A stretch of 34,789 nucleotides of DNA from Clostridiales bacterium (GTDB taxonomy: Bacteria > Bacillota > Clostridia > Oscillospirales > UBA644), in NCBI GenBank assembly GCA_016281805.1, contig JAEEJJ010000178.1, positions 1-34,789 on the forward strand, written 5' to 3'. Shown here piece after piece: positions 23,395 through 31,985 of the stretch (its first letter is position 1; each line of letters begins with the position of its first letter). Made by a program: the position numbers and the translations under genes. The notes under the pieces were generated by a model. It was given only the letters and a program-made list of their open reading frames with translations. It did no database searches and was not told where the DNA came from.

Positions 23395-24867
23395 ATGCAG
23401 TATACCTTTTCGCCGCTCAGCCTTGTAAACGCTCTGGTCATAGCTATCGGCATCGGCGTGTGTCTTCTCTGCTTTTTTCAGATAACCGCATCAAGGCACC
23501 TGAAAAAAGAAGTTCGACTGTATTTTCAGATATTCTTTTTGCTGATCCTTTTTTATATTACCTCACATCTTACAAGACAGCTTCTTGACGGAATGCAGGG
23601 AGACGCTGTGCGCATAGCCATTTATATTATCACTTTTGCAGAAATGATTTCGGCAGGCGTTATGACTCATGTTATGTCACTGCTTGTTCTTGCTGTTTCC
23701 AAGCCCGAAAAAAAGCTTGGTATGAGAGTTTTTATACTGCTTTATGCATTGCTTGCCGCTCATATCGCGGTAATGTCGGTCTGCGCGCCTTTTGATCTGA
23801 TCTACACATTTGATGCGGAAAATATCTATCACCGCTCTTCTTTATACATGCTGTCGAATCTTTTCCCGGCTTTGATGCTGGCAGTTGATGCCGTTATGCT
23901 TATCGTATACCGCAAAACAATCGAAAAACGGTTCAAAATTGCGTTCTGGAATTACATTATCGCGCCTGTTGCGGCGATAATTCTTCAAAGCTTTTCGCAG
24001 GAGATCCAGTTCATCATATTCGTCACCGTAGGCGCCTCGGTATATATGTTTTCGGTGATCGTCAAGAGTCAGAACGAAGAATACGAAAAACAGAAGATGG
24101 AAAGCTCGCGCATTGAATCGGAACTTCACCTTGCATCTAATATACAGGCTGATATGCTGCCGAATATATATCCGGCGTTTCCCGACAAACCGGAATTCGA
24201 CATCTATGCAACAATGGATCCCGCAAAAGAAGTTGGCGGCGATTTTTACGACTTTTTTCTTGTGGATGACGATCATCTTTGCATGGTCATTGCAGACGTT
24301 TCAGGCAAAGGCGTGCCTGCAGCGCTGTTTATGATGGCGTCAAAAATCATTCTTGCAAACAATGCGATGGTCGGCAAAAGTCCTGCGCAGATACTTACGG
24401 ATACAAACACGGCTATCTGTTCAAACAACCGTGAGGAAATGTTTGTGACTGTTTGGCTCGGCATTCTGGAAATTTCCACAGGCAAACTTATCGCCGCAAA
24501 TGCGGGTCACGAGTATCCCGCAATCATGCAGCCCGACGGCAGATTTGACCTGATAAAAGACAAACACGGCTTTGTGATCGGCGGTATGAGCGGCGTAAAA
24601 TACAAAGAATATGAATTGGAGCTGAAGCCCGGTTCAAAGCTCTTTCTTTACACCGACGGTGTGCCTGAGGCGACAGATGCGGCAAAAGAGCTTTTCGGTA
24701 CGGAACGCATGCTTGACGCACTTAACGTCAACACGAACGCACCCTCAAAAGATATTCTTCAAAACGTTAAAAATGCAGTTGACAGATTTGTGAAAGACGC
24801 CGAACAGTTTGACGACCTGACGATGCTTGTGCTTGAATACAAGGGTCCGGGAAAAGCAAATAAATAA
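23395..24867 (+). CDS. Membrane-bound SpoIIE/RsbU-type PP2C serine phosphatase
   Basis: The N-terminal 220 or so residues contain about six to seven hydrophobic segments (for example SLVNALVIAIGIGVCLLCFF and a second FILLYALLAAHIAVMSV), a 7TM-type sensor. A short coiled linker (QNEEYEKQKMESSRIESELH) leads into a SpoIIE domain (about 240-485): LASNIQADMLP, VGGDFYDFF, VIADVSGKGVPAALFM, EMFVTVWLGILE, ANAGHEYP, LYTDGVPEATD and QFDDLTMLVLEY. The metal-binding Asp residues of PP2C enzymes are all present. Family members dephosphorylate anti-anti-sigma factors and so switch on a sigma factor; no such partner is encoded nearby. RBS AAGGAG. The exonuclease gene follows after 27 nt. Confidence 0.92.
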   Translation: MQYTFSPLSLVNALVIAIGIGVCLLCFFQITASRHLKKEVRLYFQIFFLLILFYITSHLTRQLLDGMQGDAVRIAIYIITFAEMISAGVMTHVMSLLVLAVSKPEKKLGMRVFILLYALLAAHIAVMSVCAPFDLIYTFDAENIYHRSSLYMLSNLFPALMLAVDAVMLIVYRKTIEKRFKIAFWNYIIAPVAAIILQSFSQEIQFIIFVTVGASVYMFSVIVKSQNEEYEKQKMESSRIESELHLASNIQADMLPNIYPAFPDKPEFDIYATMDPAKEVGGDFYDFFLVDDDHLCMVIADVSGKGVPAALFMMASKIILANNAMVGKSPAQILTDTNTAICSNNREEMFVTVWLGILEISTGKLIAANAGHEYPAIMQPDGRFDLIKDKHGFVIGGMSGVKYKEYELELKPGSKLFLYTDGVPEATDAAKELFGTERMLDALNVNTNAPSKDILQNVKNAVDRFVKDAEQFDDLTMLVLEYKGPGKANK

Positions 24868-24894
24868 GTTTTTGCCGAATAAGGAGGCAGACTT

Positions 24895-25428
24895 TTGTAC
24901 AGATACGTTGTTTTTGATGTTGAAACTCCGAACCGTTGCTGCGACCGCATAAGCGCCATAGGTATATCCGTGATAGACGGAGGCAGGATAACGGAAGAGT
25001 ATTTTTCATACGTCAATCCCGAAACATATTTTGACTATTACAACACGCTCCTTACCGGAATAAACTCAAAAACAGTAGCGTCTGCTCCTGTCTTTCCGGA
25101 ATTGTGGAAGGAGATCGAGCCTGTGATGAGTTCGGGCATTCTTGCCGCGCACAACGCCGTTTTTGATCTCTCGGTATTAAAAAAATGCCTGTCGGATTAC
25201 GGCATATACTGGAAAAATACCGCAAAATACTGCTGCACCGTGCAGATGGGAAGGAAATTACTGCCCGGTATTTCACATAAGCTTGATTCTATGTGTGATT
25301 ATTACGGCATTTCTCTCGATCATCACAAGGCAGACAGCGACAGCCGCGCCTGCGCGGAAATATTGCTGAATTATCTGAACGGCGGCGCAGACGAAAATAA
25401 TTATATAAAAACATATATTTTTAAGTGA
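24895..25428 (+). CDS. DEDDh 3'-5' exonuclease (DNA polymerase III epsilon-like)
   Basis: The 177-residue protein has Exo I FDVETP with Asp8 and Glu10, Exo II in AAHNAVFDLSVL, and Exo III in HHKADSDSRACAEI with the His and Asp of DEDDh enzymes. It is a stand-alone exonuclease domain without BRCT or polymerase parts. The start is TTG, supported by GGAGG 7 nt upstream. It lies 27 nt after the phosphatase gene, probably in the same transcript. It could act on DNA or RNA ends; the substrate is not visible in sequence. Confidence 0.88.
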   Translation: MYRYVVFDVETPNRCCDRISAIGISVIDGGRITEEYFSYVNPETYFDYYNTLLTGINSKTVASAPVFPELWKEIEPVMSSGILAAHNAVFDLSVLKKCLSDYGIYWKNTAKYCCTVQMGRKLLPGISHKLDSMCDYYGISLDHHKADSDSRACAEILLNYLNGGADENNYIKTYIFK

Positions 25429-25456
25429 TCCGGTTTTGCCCGCTTTTACGAAAAAA

Positions 25457-25477
25457 GCATCAAATGATTTCTGATGC
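25457..25477 (-). terminator. Second minus-direction terminator downstream of walJ
   Basis: GCATCA (25457-25462) and TGATGC (25472-25477) form a stem that on the minus strand is followed by TTTTTT (25456-25451). It lies about 130 nt beyond the first terminator, in a 239-nt gap without a recognisable gene. Confidence 0.6.
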
Positions 25478-25605
25478 CTGCTTTTGCGGTCTTATCTCTT
25501 CCGTTTTACCTGATAATGTATTCGCCTGCAGACGTTTCGTTTATCTCTCCGCATGAAATATCCTATATCATAAAAAAACTATGAAAAACAGAAATATAAA
25601 AATCA

Positions 25606-25637
25606 AAAAGGATCGCACCGTAAAGTGCGGTCCTTTT
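25606..25637. terminator. Bidirectional terminator between exonuclease and walJ genes
   Basis: AAAAGGATCGCAC (25606-25618) pairs with GTGCGGTCCTTTT (25625-25637) with one G-T wobble and a 6-nt loop. A and T tracts on both sides suit both converging transcripts. Confidence 0.88.
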
Positions 25638-25667
25638 ATTATTTATCTGTTCAAAAAAGCATAAATA

Positions 25668-26462
25668 TTATCCGACAGTAAAAATATGCGACAGTCCGTC
25701 GGGAGGGGCAACATAAAGAGATATATCGCTGCCTACTTTTGCGCCTGTTGAAGTCAATATATTTTCCGCCGTTGCAAGCGCGGCGTGCGGAGTATTGTTT
25801 TCCTTGCTGAGATGCGCAAGGATCACGCTCTCCGTCCCTAAATCAATAAAATCTGCAAGCATTTCGGCAGACTGATCGTTTGAAAGATGCCCCTTCGGAC
25901 CTGAGATGCGCATTTTGAGATAATACGGATACGGACCGGTCTGAAGCATATTTTTATCATGATTTGACTCGAAAACGAGTATTTTGCACCCCGAAAGAGC
26001 TCTTTTTATCTCCTTTGTGCCTTCTCCTGCGTCGGTAAGCACGCCAACGTCGCCGTATTTTGTTTTTATTCTGTAACCCACGCATTCTGCGCTGTCGTGC
26101 GGCGAATGAAAAGACGATACTTCAAATAAATCTCTTGCAGCGACGGCTCCTGTGGGCATTTCACAGAAAAGTGACGTGTCAAAAGATCTGTTTTCCCTGA
26201 AATACGCATCAAGCGTTGCCTTATTTGAGATAACGGGAATACGGTAGTGTTTGCAGATCGTCTGAAGCCCCGAAACATGATCCGAGTGTTCGTGCGTGAT
26301 AAAAATACCTTCTACCGCATCAAGTGAAAGCCCGGCATCGAGAAGTGCTTTTTGTGTTTTTTTAACGCCGCAGCCTGCGTCGACAAGTACCGCTCTGCCG
26401 TCTATATCTATTACGGTGCAGTTTCCGCTGCTGCCGCTGTAAAGAGTGAATACGCGCAGCAT
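25668..26462 (-). CDS. MBL-fold metallo-hydrolase, WalJ/YycJ-like
   Basis: The 264-residue protein opens LRVFTLYSGSSGNCTVID and carries the metallo-beta-lactamase motif THEHSDHVSG, then SFHSPHDSAECVGY, LTDAGEG and a late ILAHLSKENN. This pattern is that of YycJ/WalJ proteins, which in Bacillales sit with the WalKR system and are linked to DNA repair and cell-wall homeostasis. Here it is instead the last gene of a prfA-murA operon, and no walRK genes are present. The ATG overlaps the murA TGA by one base, so translation is probably coupled. Confidence 0.88.
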   Translation of the reverse strand: MLRVFTLYSGSSGNCTVIDIDGRAVLVDAGCGVKKTQKALLDAGLSLDAVEGIFITHEHSDHVSGLQTICKHYRIPVISNKATLDAYFRENRSFDTSLFCEMPTGAVAARDLFEVSSFHSPHDSAECVGYRIKTKYGDVGVLTDAGEGTKEIKRALSGCKILVFESNHDKNMLQTGPYPYYLKMRISGPKGHLSNDQSAEMLADFIDLGTESVILAHLSKENNTPHAALATAENILTSTGAKVGSDISLYVAPPDGLSHIFTVG

Positions 26463-27757
26463 CAGCTTATTTTAGTTTCAGTAACGGCAGGCGTATCGTC
26501 GTTGACAACTTTTATATCAGCTCCGAGGGACCTGAGTTTGTCTACGATATTTTCGTATCCGCGTTCGATGTAGCGAACATCGGATATTTCGGTGATCCCC
26601 TCAGCAATAAGAGCCGCAATAACAAGCGTAACGCCCGTTCTAAGATCGCATGCTCTTACCGACGCTCCGGTAAGTTTATCAACGCCTTCTATTACGCAGA
26701 TATTGCCGTCTACCGTCATTTTTGCGCCCATTCTGCGAAGCTCGTCAACATATTTGAATCTGTGTGAAAAAATTGTTTCCGTTATTATGGATGTTCCGCC
26801 GGCTCTGCTGAGAAGCGCCGCCATCTGGGACTGCATATCCGTGGGAAAGCCGGGGTAAGGAAGAGTTTTGATATTAAGATTTTTTATCGGGCTGTCAGCA
26901 TCGCGCGAAACGATCAGATAATCGTCAAATTCTTCTACTTTTGCGCCGGATTCCTCAATTTTTGCGGAAATGGATTCAAGGTGCTTGGGAATAACGTTTC
27001 TCAGTATAACTCTTCCGCCGGCAGCGGCAGCGGCAGCCATAAATGTGCCTGCTTCTATCTGGTCGGGAATTATTTCGTAATGTCCGCCGTGAAGTTCGGC
27101 AACGCCTTTTATTTTTATAACGTCAGTTCCCGCGCCCTTTATCTGAGCGCCCATAGCGTTAAGAAAGTTTGCTATATCAACTATATGCGGTTCTTTTCCC
27201 GCGTTTTCTATTACCGTCAGTCCTTCGGCAAGAACTGCCGCAAGCATGATATTTACCGTTGCGCCAACGGACGGGAAATCAAGGTTCATGGATGTGCCGG
27301 TAAGTTTTTCGGCATCGGCAACAACTATTCCGTGCTTGATATCAACTATTGCTCCGAGTGCTTCAAAACCTTTAATATGATAGTCTATCGGACGTTCCAC
27401 AAAATCGCATCCGCCGGGAAGACCTACCCTTGCGTGACCGAATCGGCCGAGCAGTGCGCCTATAAGATAATATGACGCGCGCAGCTTTCTTACAGCGTCG
27501 TAATCCGCAACGTAAGAAACTACGTTTGTGCTGTCGATACGCAGAGTTTTTTCATCGAGATATCTTACGTCCGCGCCCATTTTTTTCATGATGTCAACAA
27601 GATCCGCGACATCGTTTATTGCGGGCACATTTTCTATAACGCAGACGCCTTTTACAAGCACCGCAGCCGGGATTATGCCTACGACCGCATTTTTTCCTCC
27701 GCTCAGTGATACTTCGCCGTTCAGCGGTTTTCCGCCGCTAATAACATATTTTTTCAA
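26462..27757 (-). CDS. murA: UDP-N-acetylglucosamine 1-carboxyvinyltransferase
   Basis: MurA transfers enolpyruvate from PEP to UDP-GlcNAc, the first committed step of peptidoglycan synthesis. The sequence has the two-lobe EPSP-synthase fold with LSGGKNAVVGIIPA, the fosfomycin-target cysteine in LPGGCDFVERPIDYHIKG, PDQIEAGTFM and PYPGFPTDMQSQM. The loop GGCDFVERP differs from the more usual GGCAIGARP, while the Cys is kept. The track starts at a GTG at 27769 that lies within the ribosome binding site AGAGGTG. A TTG at 27757, 9 nt further, gives MKKYVISGGKPLNGEV, the normal N-terminus, and is preferred (431 residues). It is followed by walJ with a one-base overlap. Confidence 0.95.
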   Translation of the reverse strand: MKKYVISGGKPLNGEVSLSGGKNAVVGIIPAAVLVKGVCVIENVPAINDVADLVDIMKKMGADVRYLDEKTLRIDSTNVVSYVADYDAVRKLRASYYLIGALLGRFGHARVGLPGGCDFVERPIDYHIKGFEALGAIVDIKHGIVVADAEKLTGTSMNLDFPSVGATVNIMLAAVLAEGLTVIENAGKEPHIVDIANFLNAMGAQIKGAGTDVIKIKGVAELHGGHYEIIPDQIEAGTFMAAAAAAGGRVILRNVIPKHLESISAKIEESGAKVEEFDDYLIVSRDADSPIKNLNIKTLPYPGFPTDMQSQMAALLSRAGGTSIITETIFSHRFKYVDELRRMGAKMTVDGNICVIEGVDKLTGASVRACDLRTGVTLVIAALIAEGITEISDVRYIERGYENIVDKLRSLGADIKVVNDDTPAVTETKIS

Positions 27758-27817
27758 TTTTTCCGGCACCTCTTAACGTGTTTTATTTATGTGTTTGTGT
27801 TTGTTTGAATAAATAAT

Positions 27818-29503
27818 TTATGAAATAAACGGAGCGGCATCGAAATATTCGCCCGTTTCTTTATTGTAAAGCGCAAAATGCAGGTGATATCCGGTTGCTT
27901 TTCCTGTTTTGCCTACATATGCTATAACCTGCCCCTGATATACTTTTGTGCCTTTGTTTATTCCGGATTCAATTCTGCTGCAATGACCGTAATACGATAC
28001 TATCCCGTTTCCATGGTCGATTGCGACATAATTGCCCAGACCGTTTTCCTGAAATCCCTTTTCCACTATCACACCGGCATCCGCGGCAAGGATCTTAGTG
28101 CCGTAATCTACTGCTATGTCGGTGCCCCTATGGAAGTTTGGAACTCCGCCGAGCGTTCTTTTGCCGAAACCGGAGGAGATAGATCCCAGATGATTTATGA
28201 TCGGCCATATGAAATGACCTGAAGGAGCGATCGTTTTTGTGCCGATTAGAATCTGACGCGTAATAGGATCCTGAACTCTTTTTCTTGCCACTTCAGTTCT
28301 TGACGATTCAACGCCGTTTACTTCAACTACCTCGGCGGTTATTTCGTAAATTCCGTTTGAACCGCTCTGCTTTGTTTCGGTCGTTCCCTCATACAATGAA
28401 TCGGTATAAACCCTTTTTGTATCAAAGGGAATGATCTCAGAATACTTGACCTGATATCGGGTCTGCACTTTAAGCTCGCAGAAAGGTTTGCCTACAGTAA
28501 GCGTATCGCCGGTATTTACCGAGTTTATATTGTTCAGATTGTTAAGAAGCGCAAGAACGGGAACGCTTATACCATACATTTCGGCAATGCTTTCAGGCGT
28601 TTCGTTTTTGGATACCTTATGAACAGACGGGTTGCTTGATGTTTTGAAAAGCGCAAGAAGATCTGAATATGACCGTTCGTAATTTTTCGGATAAGTATCT
28701 CTTACGACCTCTATGCTGTTGAGTATCTCATACGTTTCGTTTCTTTCGCCCGAAAGATACCACGACGCAATCTCTTCGAGAAGTCTTGAAAAATCGTTTT
28801 CGTTTTTTGATGTTCCCAGAAGCTGACCGTCAAAGAAAAAACCGTATGACTGGCCGATATATTCCTGAAAGCTGTTGTAGAGCGTTTCTTCTATCTTGCC
28901 TGTATCCGTGAGCTCGTCTTTTTCTATAATAACAAAACTCAGCGTCGGTATCGACTCCATTATATATTCGTTTTCTTCGGAAGAAGCGTATATGCGGTTT
29001 TCAACGGATGCACGGATATCGTCAAACGTTTGCTGATCCTGCACAAAGGCTACATGTTCATCACCGATGCGCACTTCGAGAGCCACAGAATAAACGCTTG
29101 CAGCCCATGATGAAAAAACAATAACGAATATTCCCGCCGCAGGGATCACGACCGGCAAAACCGTTTTGAGAATGCCAAGCAGCACAAGCCCCGCTACTTT
29201 CAGAACATGACCGATGATAAATACGGTGCGGTATAAAAAACTTGTGTGCTGAAGATGCGAATATTTGAGTTCTACCGTGAAAGCGGAGTTTTCGGGAAGC
29301 GCTTTCAGAACAAAGTAATCCCTGAGCGAGCGCAGCTTTTCCGCAAATTTATCAAGCTTCAGTCTTTTTGACAGACGCCTTAAAAACTTTGCGAAAGGAG
29401 AGCGTTTTTTTCGCTTTTTTTCAGGTTTTTTCTCCAAGGCAGACCTTCTTACGGAAGTTGTCCATTCCTGTCTGCCTGCCGGAGTGTATATGTTACGGGG
29501 CAT
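27818..29503 (-). CDS. M23 family peptidoglycan peptidase with LysM and G5 domains
   Basis: The 561-residue protein has a basic cytosolic N-terminus (KKPEKKRKKRSPF), a hydrophobic region at about 92-135 that anchors it, and a helical extracytoplasmic region. A LysM domain (VHKVSKNETPESIAEMYG) binds glycan and a G5 domain follows (VQTRYQVKYSEIIPFDTKRV). The C-terminal LytM/M23 endopeptidase keeps its zinc ligands in NFHRGTDIAVDYG and GYHLHFALYN, so it is probably active in cutting peptide cross-links. It starts 24 nt after the upstream membrane protein gene with an AGGAG RBS. The M23-murA pairing in one operon fits envelope growth. Confidence 0.93.
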   Translation of the reverse strand: MPRNIYTPAGRQEWTTSVRRSALEKKPEKKRKKRSPFAKFLRRLSKRLKLDKFAEKLRSLRDYFVLKALPENSAFTVELKYSHLQHTSFLYRTVFIIGHVLKVAGLVLLGILKTVLPVVIPAAGIFVIVFSSWAASVYSVALEVRIGDEHVAFVQDQQTFDDIRASVENRIYASSEENEYIMESIPTLSFVIIEKDELTDTGKIEETLYNSFQEYIGQSYGFFFDGQLLGTSKNENDFSRLLEEIASWYLSGERNETYEILNSIEVVRDTYPKNYERSYSDLLALFKTSSNPSVHKVSKNETPESIAEMYGISVPVLALLNNLNNINSVNTGDTLTVGKPFCELKVQTRYQVKYSEIIPFDTKRVYTDSLYEGTTETKQSGSNGIYEITAEVVEVNGVESSRTEVARKRVQDPITRQILIGTKTIAPSGHFIWPIINHLGSISSGFGKRTLGGVPNFHRGTDIAVDYGTKILAADAGVIVEKGFQENGLGNYVAIDHGNGIVSYYGHCSRIESGINKGTKVYQGQVIAYVGKTGKATGYHLHFALYNKETGEYFDAAPFIS

Positions 29504-29527
29504 TTAAATCTCCTGAATAATACCGTT

Positions 29528-29914
29528 TCAGTCAAAAACGGGTATATATTCATCTTTTTTGTGTGTTTTTTTCGGGTGTTTTTTTCTGTAAGAACGATGT
29601 ATGAAATATATGCAGACGCATATCGCAGCTGCAAAAATAGTATTTATGATCAAAGAAAATACGAACGGCAATACCATAAACTCCGTTTCAAACGACTCAT
29701 GAAAATACTGAGGCGCAAGATAACGCGGGAAGTAGTCGGAGTTAAAGACCATATCTGTCGTCTGTTCGATAAACGGTATCGGAAATCCGAAACGCATACC
29801 GTAAACATCTTTGTATGTTTCAAGCCAGACAGGGCAGACAGCGCTTACGGCTGTGATCGCAAAACCGATAACGAGAGAAAAAACGATTATAAGTATTATG
29901 GCTGTTTTTTTCAT
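29528..29914 (-). CDS. Hypothetical membrane protein, 128 residues
   Basis: I do not recognise a family. It has an N-terminal hydrophobic helix (about 4-28) and a second at about 80-105. Between them is a loop of roughly 50 residues ([17 protein letters not shown]), probably outside the cell, and the tail is basic ([17 protein letters not shown]). The ATG overlaps the prfA stop in ATGA, with AGGAG upstream, so it is translationally coupled to prfA. The position next to an M23 peptidase suggests an envelope role, but only by location. Confidence 0.8.
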   Translation of the reverse strand: MKKTAIILIIVFSLVIGFAITAVSAVCPVWLETYKDVYGMRFGFPIPFIEQTTDMVFNSDYFPRYLAPQYFHESFETEFMVLPFVFSLIINTIFAAAICVCIYFIHRSYRKKHPKKTHKKDEYIPVFD

Positions 29915-30984
29915 TCTTCTGCTCCTGCTTTCAGCTTTTCCGCCTGGTCTGTAGTGATAAGCGCGTCGATAAGCTCGTCAAGATCGCCGTCCATTATCTG
30001 CAGTATCTTATAGAGCGTAAGACCTATTCTGTGATCCGTCACACGTCCCTGCGGAAAGTTATATGTTCTTATTCTTTCGCTTCTGTCGCCCGTTCCTACC
30101 TGAAGACGGCGGTCTGATGCGATTTTGGCATTCTGTTCGGCAAGCATGCTTTCATAAATTCGGGAACGGAGAATTTTCATAGCCCGCTCACGGTTTTTAA
30201 ACTGGCTTCTTTCGTCCTGACAGTCTACGACCGTGTTTGTGGGAACATGGATTATGCGTATTGCGCTTTCGGTTTTATTTACGTGCTGTCCGCCCGCGCC
30301 TCCCGAACGGTGAGTTTCTATTATAAGGTCTGCGGGATTTATTTCTACCTCAACCTCATCTGCCTCGGGCAATACAGCAACGGTAACGGTGGATGTGTGT
30401 ATCCTGCCCTGAGACTCGGTTTCGGGAACTCTCTGAACGCGATGGACGCCGCTTTCGAATTTAAGACGGCTGTATGCCCCTTCGCCTTCTATGGAGAACG
30501 TGATCTCCTTTATACCGCCGAGCTCCGTTTCGTTTACCGAGAGAACTTCGGTTTTATAACCTTTTTTCTCGGCGTACATAGAATACATTCTGTAAAGAGA
30601 GTTTGCGAAAAGCGCCGCTTCCTCTCCGCCCGCACCGCCGCGTATTTCAACAATAACGTTTTTGTCGTCGTTCGGATCTTTCGGCAGAAGAAGGATCTTT
30701 ATTTCGTTTTCGAGCTCTTCTATACGTTCTTTGCCCGTCCTGTATTCCTCTTCGACTATCTCACGAAAATCGGGTTCTAGCGTTTCATCCATAAGCTCTC
30801 TCGCCTCTTCAACATTGCGTTTGGCGGTAAGAAGCTCATGGTATTTTTCAACTATCGGAGAGAGGTTTTTATGCTCTCTCATATATTTTTTATACTGTTC
30901 CTGATCCGTTATTACATCAGGATCGGTAAGCTTTTCGTTTACCGTATCAAGTCTTTCGCTTATACTTTTCAGTTTATCTAACAT
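29911..30984 (-). CDS. prfA: Peptide chain release factor 1
   Basis: RF1 recognises UAA and UAG stop codons. The 357-residue protein has the GGQ peptidyl-hydrolysis motif in [17 protein letters not shown], the acidic [15 protein letters not shown] segment, and [21 protein letters not shown], which contains the RF1-type codon recognition region. The length is normal. It is the first gene of a five-gene minus-strand unit, with a consensus promoter about 35-60 nt upstream and a weak RBS. Confidence 0.96.
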   Translation of the reverse strand: MLDKLKSISERLDTVNEKLTDPDVITDQEQYKKYMREHKNLSPIVEKYHELLTAKRNVEEARELMDETLEPDFREIVEEEYRTGKERIEELENEIKILLLPKDPNDDKNVIVEIRGGAGGEEAALFANSLYRMYSMYAEKKGYKTEVLSVNETELGGIKEITFSIEGEGAYSRLKFESGVHRVQRVPETESQGRIHTSTVTVAVLPEADEVEVEINPADLIIETHRSGGAGGQHVNKTESAIRIIHVPTNTVVDCQDERSQFKNRERAMKILRSRIYESMLAEQNAKIASDRRLQVGTGDRSERIRTYNFPQGRVTDHRIGLTLYKILQIMDGDLDELIDALITTDQAEKLKAGAEE

Positions 30985-31015
30985 ACTGACACTATCCCAT
31001 AATATCTTATTATAT

Positions 31016-31044
31016 ATTATAACAGATTTATACTGTTTTGTAAA
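31016..31044 (-). promoter_or_regulatory. SigA-type promoter for the prfA operon
   Basis: Minus-strand TTTACA (31044-31039), 17-nt spacer, TATAAT (31021-31016), about 32 nt upstream of the prfA ATG. Confidence 0.85.
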
Positions 31045-31107
31045 GTATAAAATGTGTCTAAATCCATAATTTTAATAAATTATATACAATATTACCGCAA
31101 TTTGCTG

Positions 31108-31136
31108 TTGACAGATCTTCTTCATTGTGCTATAAT
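31108..31136 (+). promoter_or_regulatory. SigA-type promoter for the FMN riboswitch and ribU
   Basis: TTGACA (31108-31113), 17-nt spacer, TATAAT (31131-31136), about 20 nt upstream of the riboswitch 5' side. Confidence 0.92.
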
Positions 31137-31153
31137 CATCGCAAATCGAATAA

Positions 31154-31266
31154 TCCTTCGGGGCAGGGCGCAATTCCCTGACCGGTGGTAAAGCCCACTA
31201 ACCTGTTTATCAGGCCGAAACGGTGAAATTCCGTTGCCGACGGTACAGTCCGGATGAGAGAAGATA
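31154..31266 (+). promoter_or_regulatory. FMN riboswitch (RFN element)
   Basis: The conserved RFN blocks appear in order: CTTCGGGGCAGGGCG, AATTCCCTGACCGGTGGT, AAAGCCCACTAAC, GGTGAAATTCC, GCCGACGGTACAGTC and CGGATGAGAGAAGAT. FMN binding should favour the terminator hairpin immediately downstream and so shut off ribU when flavin is plentiful. Confidence 0.97.
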
Positions 31267-31297
31267 TTCATGCTTATGCGTGATTTCAAAAAAAACC

Positions 31298-31326
31298 AGT
31301 TCCCGGATTATTCGGGAACTTTTTTT
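31298..31326 (+). terminator. Riboswitch expression-platform terminator
   Basis: AGTTCCCG (31298-31305) pairs with CGGGAACT (31313-31320), followed by TTTTTT. It lies between the aptamer and the ribU RBS (GGAGG at 31328-31332), as expected for transcriptional control. Confidence 0.93.
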
Positions 31327-31338
31327 CGGAGGTTTTTT

Positions 31339-31983
31339 ATGAACATTGCAAAAGAACACATTCTGCTTGCCGTAATTGCGGCCGTTGCTGCCGTTGCGGT
31401 CATAATACTTGCCGTTATTCTGAAATCAAAGCGGCGCACGGGCAGACCAAGCACAAAAAAAATAGCGACGCTCGCTGTAATGTCTGCTATGAGCATCGTT
31501 TTGATGGTACTTATAAGGATCCCGTTTCCCACAGCTCCGTTCCTTGAATACGACCCTGCGGATATACCCATTCTTATTTCAACCTTTCTTTTCGGACCGT
31601 GGTGGGGACTGCTTATGACAGCCGTTGTAAGTATTATTCAGGGTATCACGGTAAGCGCGTCAAGCGGTATCATAGGAATAATAATGCATTTTGCCGCAAC
31701 GGGCGGATTTGTGCTTGCGGCAGGCCTTATATACACAAAAGGTAAAAGCCTTAAACGCGCAATTGCAGCGCTTATAGTCGGCGCACTTGTTCAGACCGCT
31801 CTGATGGTGCTTATGAACCTTGTTTTTACGCCGCTTTTTATGAAAACAGATATAGAGATAGTTGTTGCAATGCTTATTCCGACGATCATACCTTTCAACC
31901 TTATAAAAGCCGGAGTAAACGCAATAATAACGTTTATTGTGTATAAATTTGTATCAAGAAGCGTTTCGGCGCTGTTTGACTGA
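31339..31983 (+). CDS. ribU: Riboflavin ECF transporter S component RibU
   Basis: RibU binds riboflavin in the membrane and docks onto the shared ECF T/A module to import it. The 214-residue protein has a strongly hydrophobic N-terminal helix, a basic loop KSKRRTGRPSTKK, then about five more helices with the family pattern EYDPADIPILISTFLFGPWWG. The track start at 31270 lies inside the riboswitch region. The ATG at 31339, 6 nt after GGAGG, is correct. Control by an FMN riboswitch strongly supports the substrate. The energising ECF genes are elsewhere. Its stop is 2 nt from that of the convergent radical SAM gene. Confidence 0.95.
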   Translation: MNIAKEHILLAVIAAVAAVAVIILAVILKSKRRTGRPSTKKIATLAVMSAMSIVLMVLIRIPFPTAPFLEYDPADIPILISTFLFGPWWGLLMTAVVSIIQGITVSASSGIIGIIMHFAATGGFVLAAGLIYTKGKSLKRAIAALIVGALVQTALMVLMNLVFTPLFMKTDIEIVVAMLIPTIIPFNLIKAGVNAIITFIVYKFVSRSVSALFD

Positions 31984-31985
31984 GT

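Noticed and set aside
30247-30780. 177-residue plus-strand ORF
   Set aside because: It is antisense to prfA, which has full RF1 motifs.
31270-31338. N-terminal extension of RibU proposed by the ORF track
   Set aside because: This part contains the riboswitch terminator hairpin and the ribU RBS, so it is regulatory RNA. The ATG at 31339 is the start.
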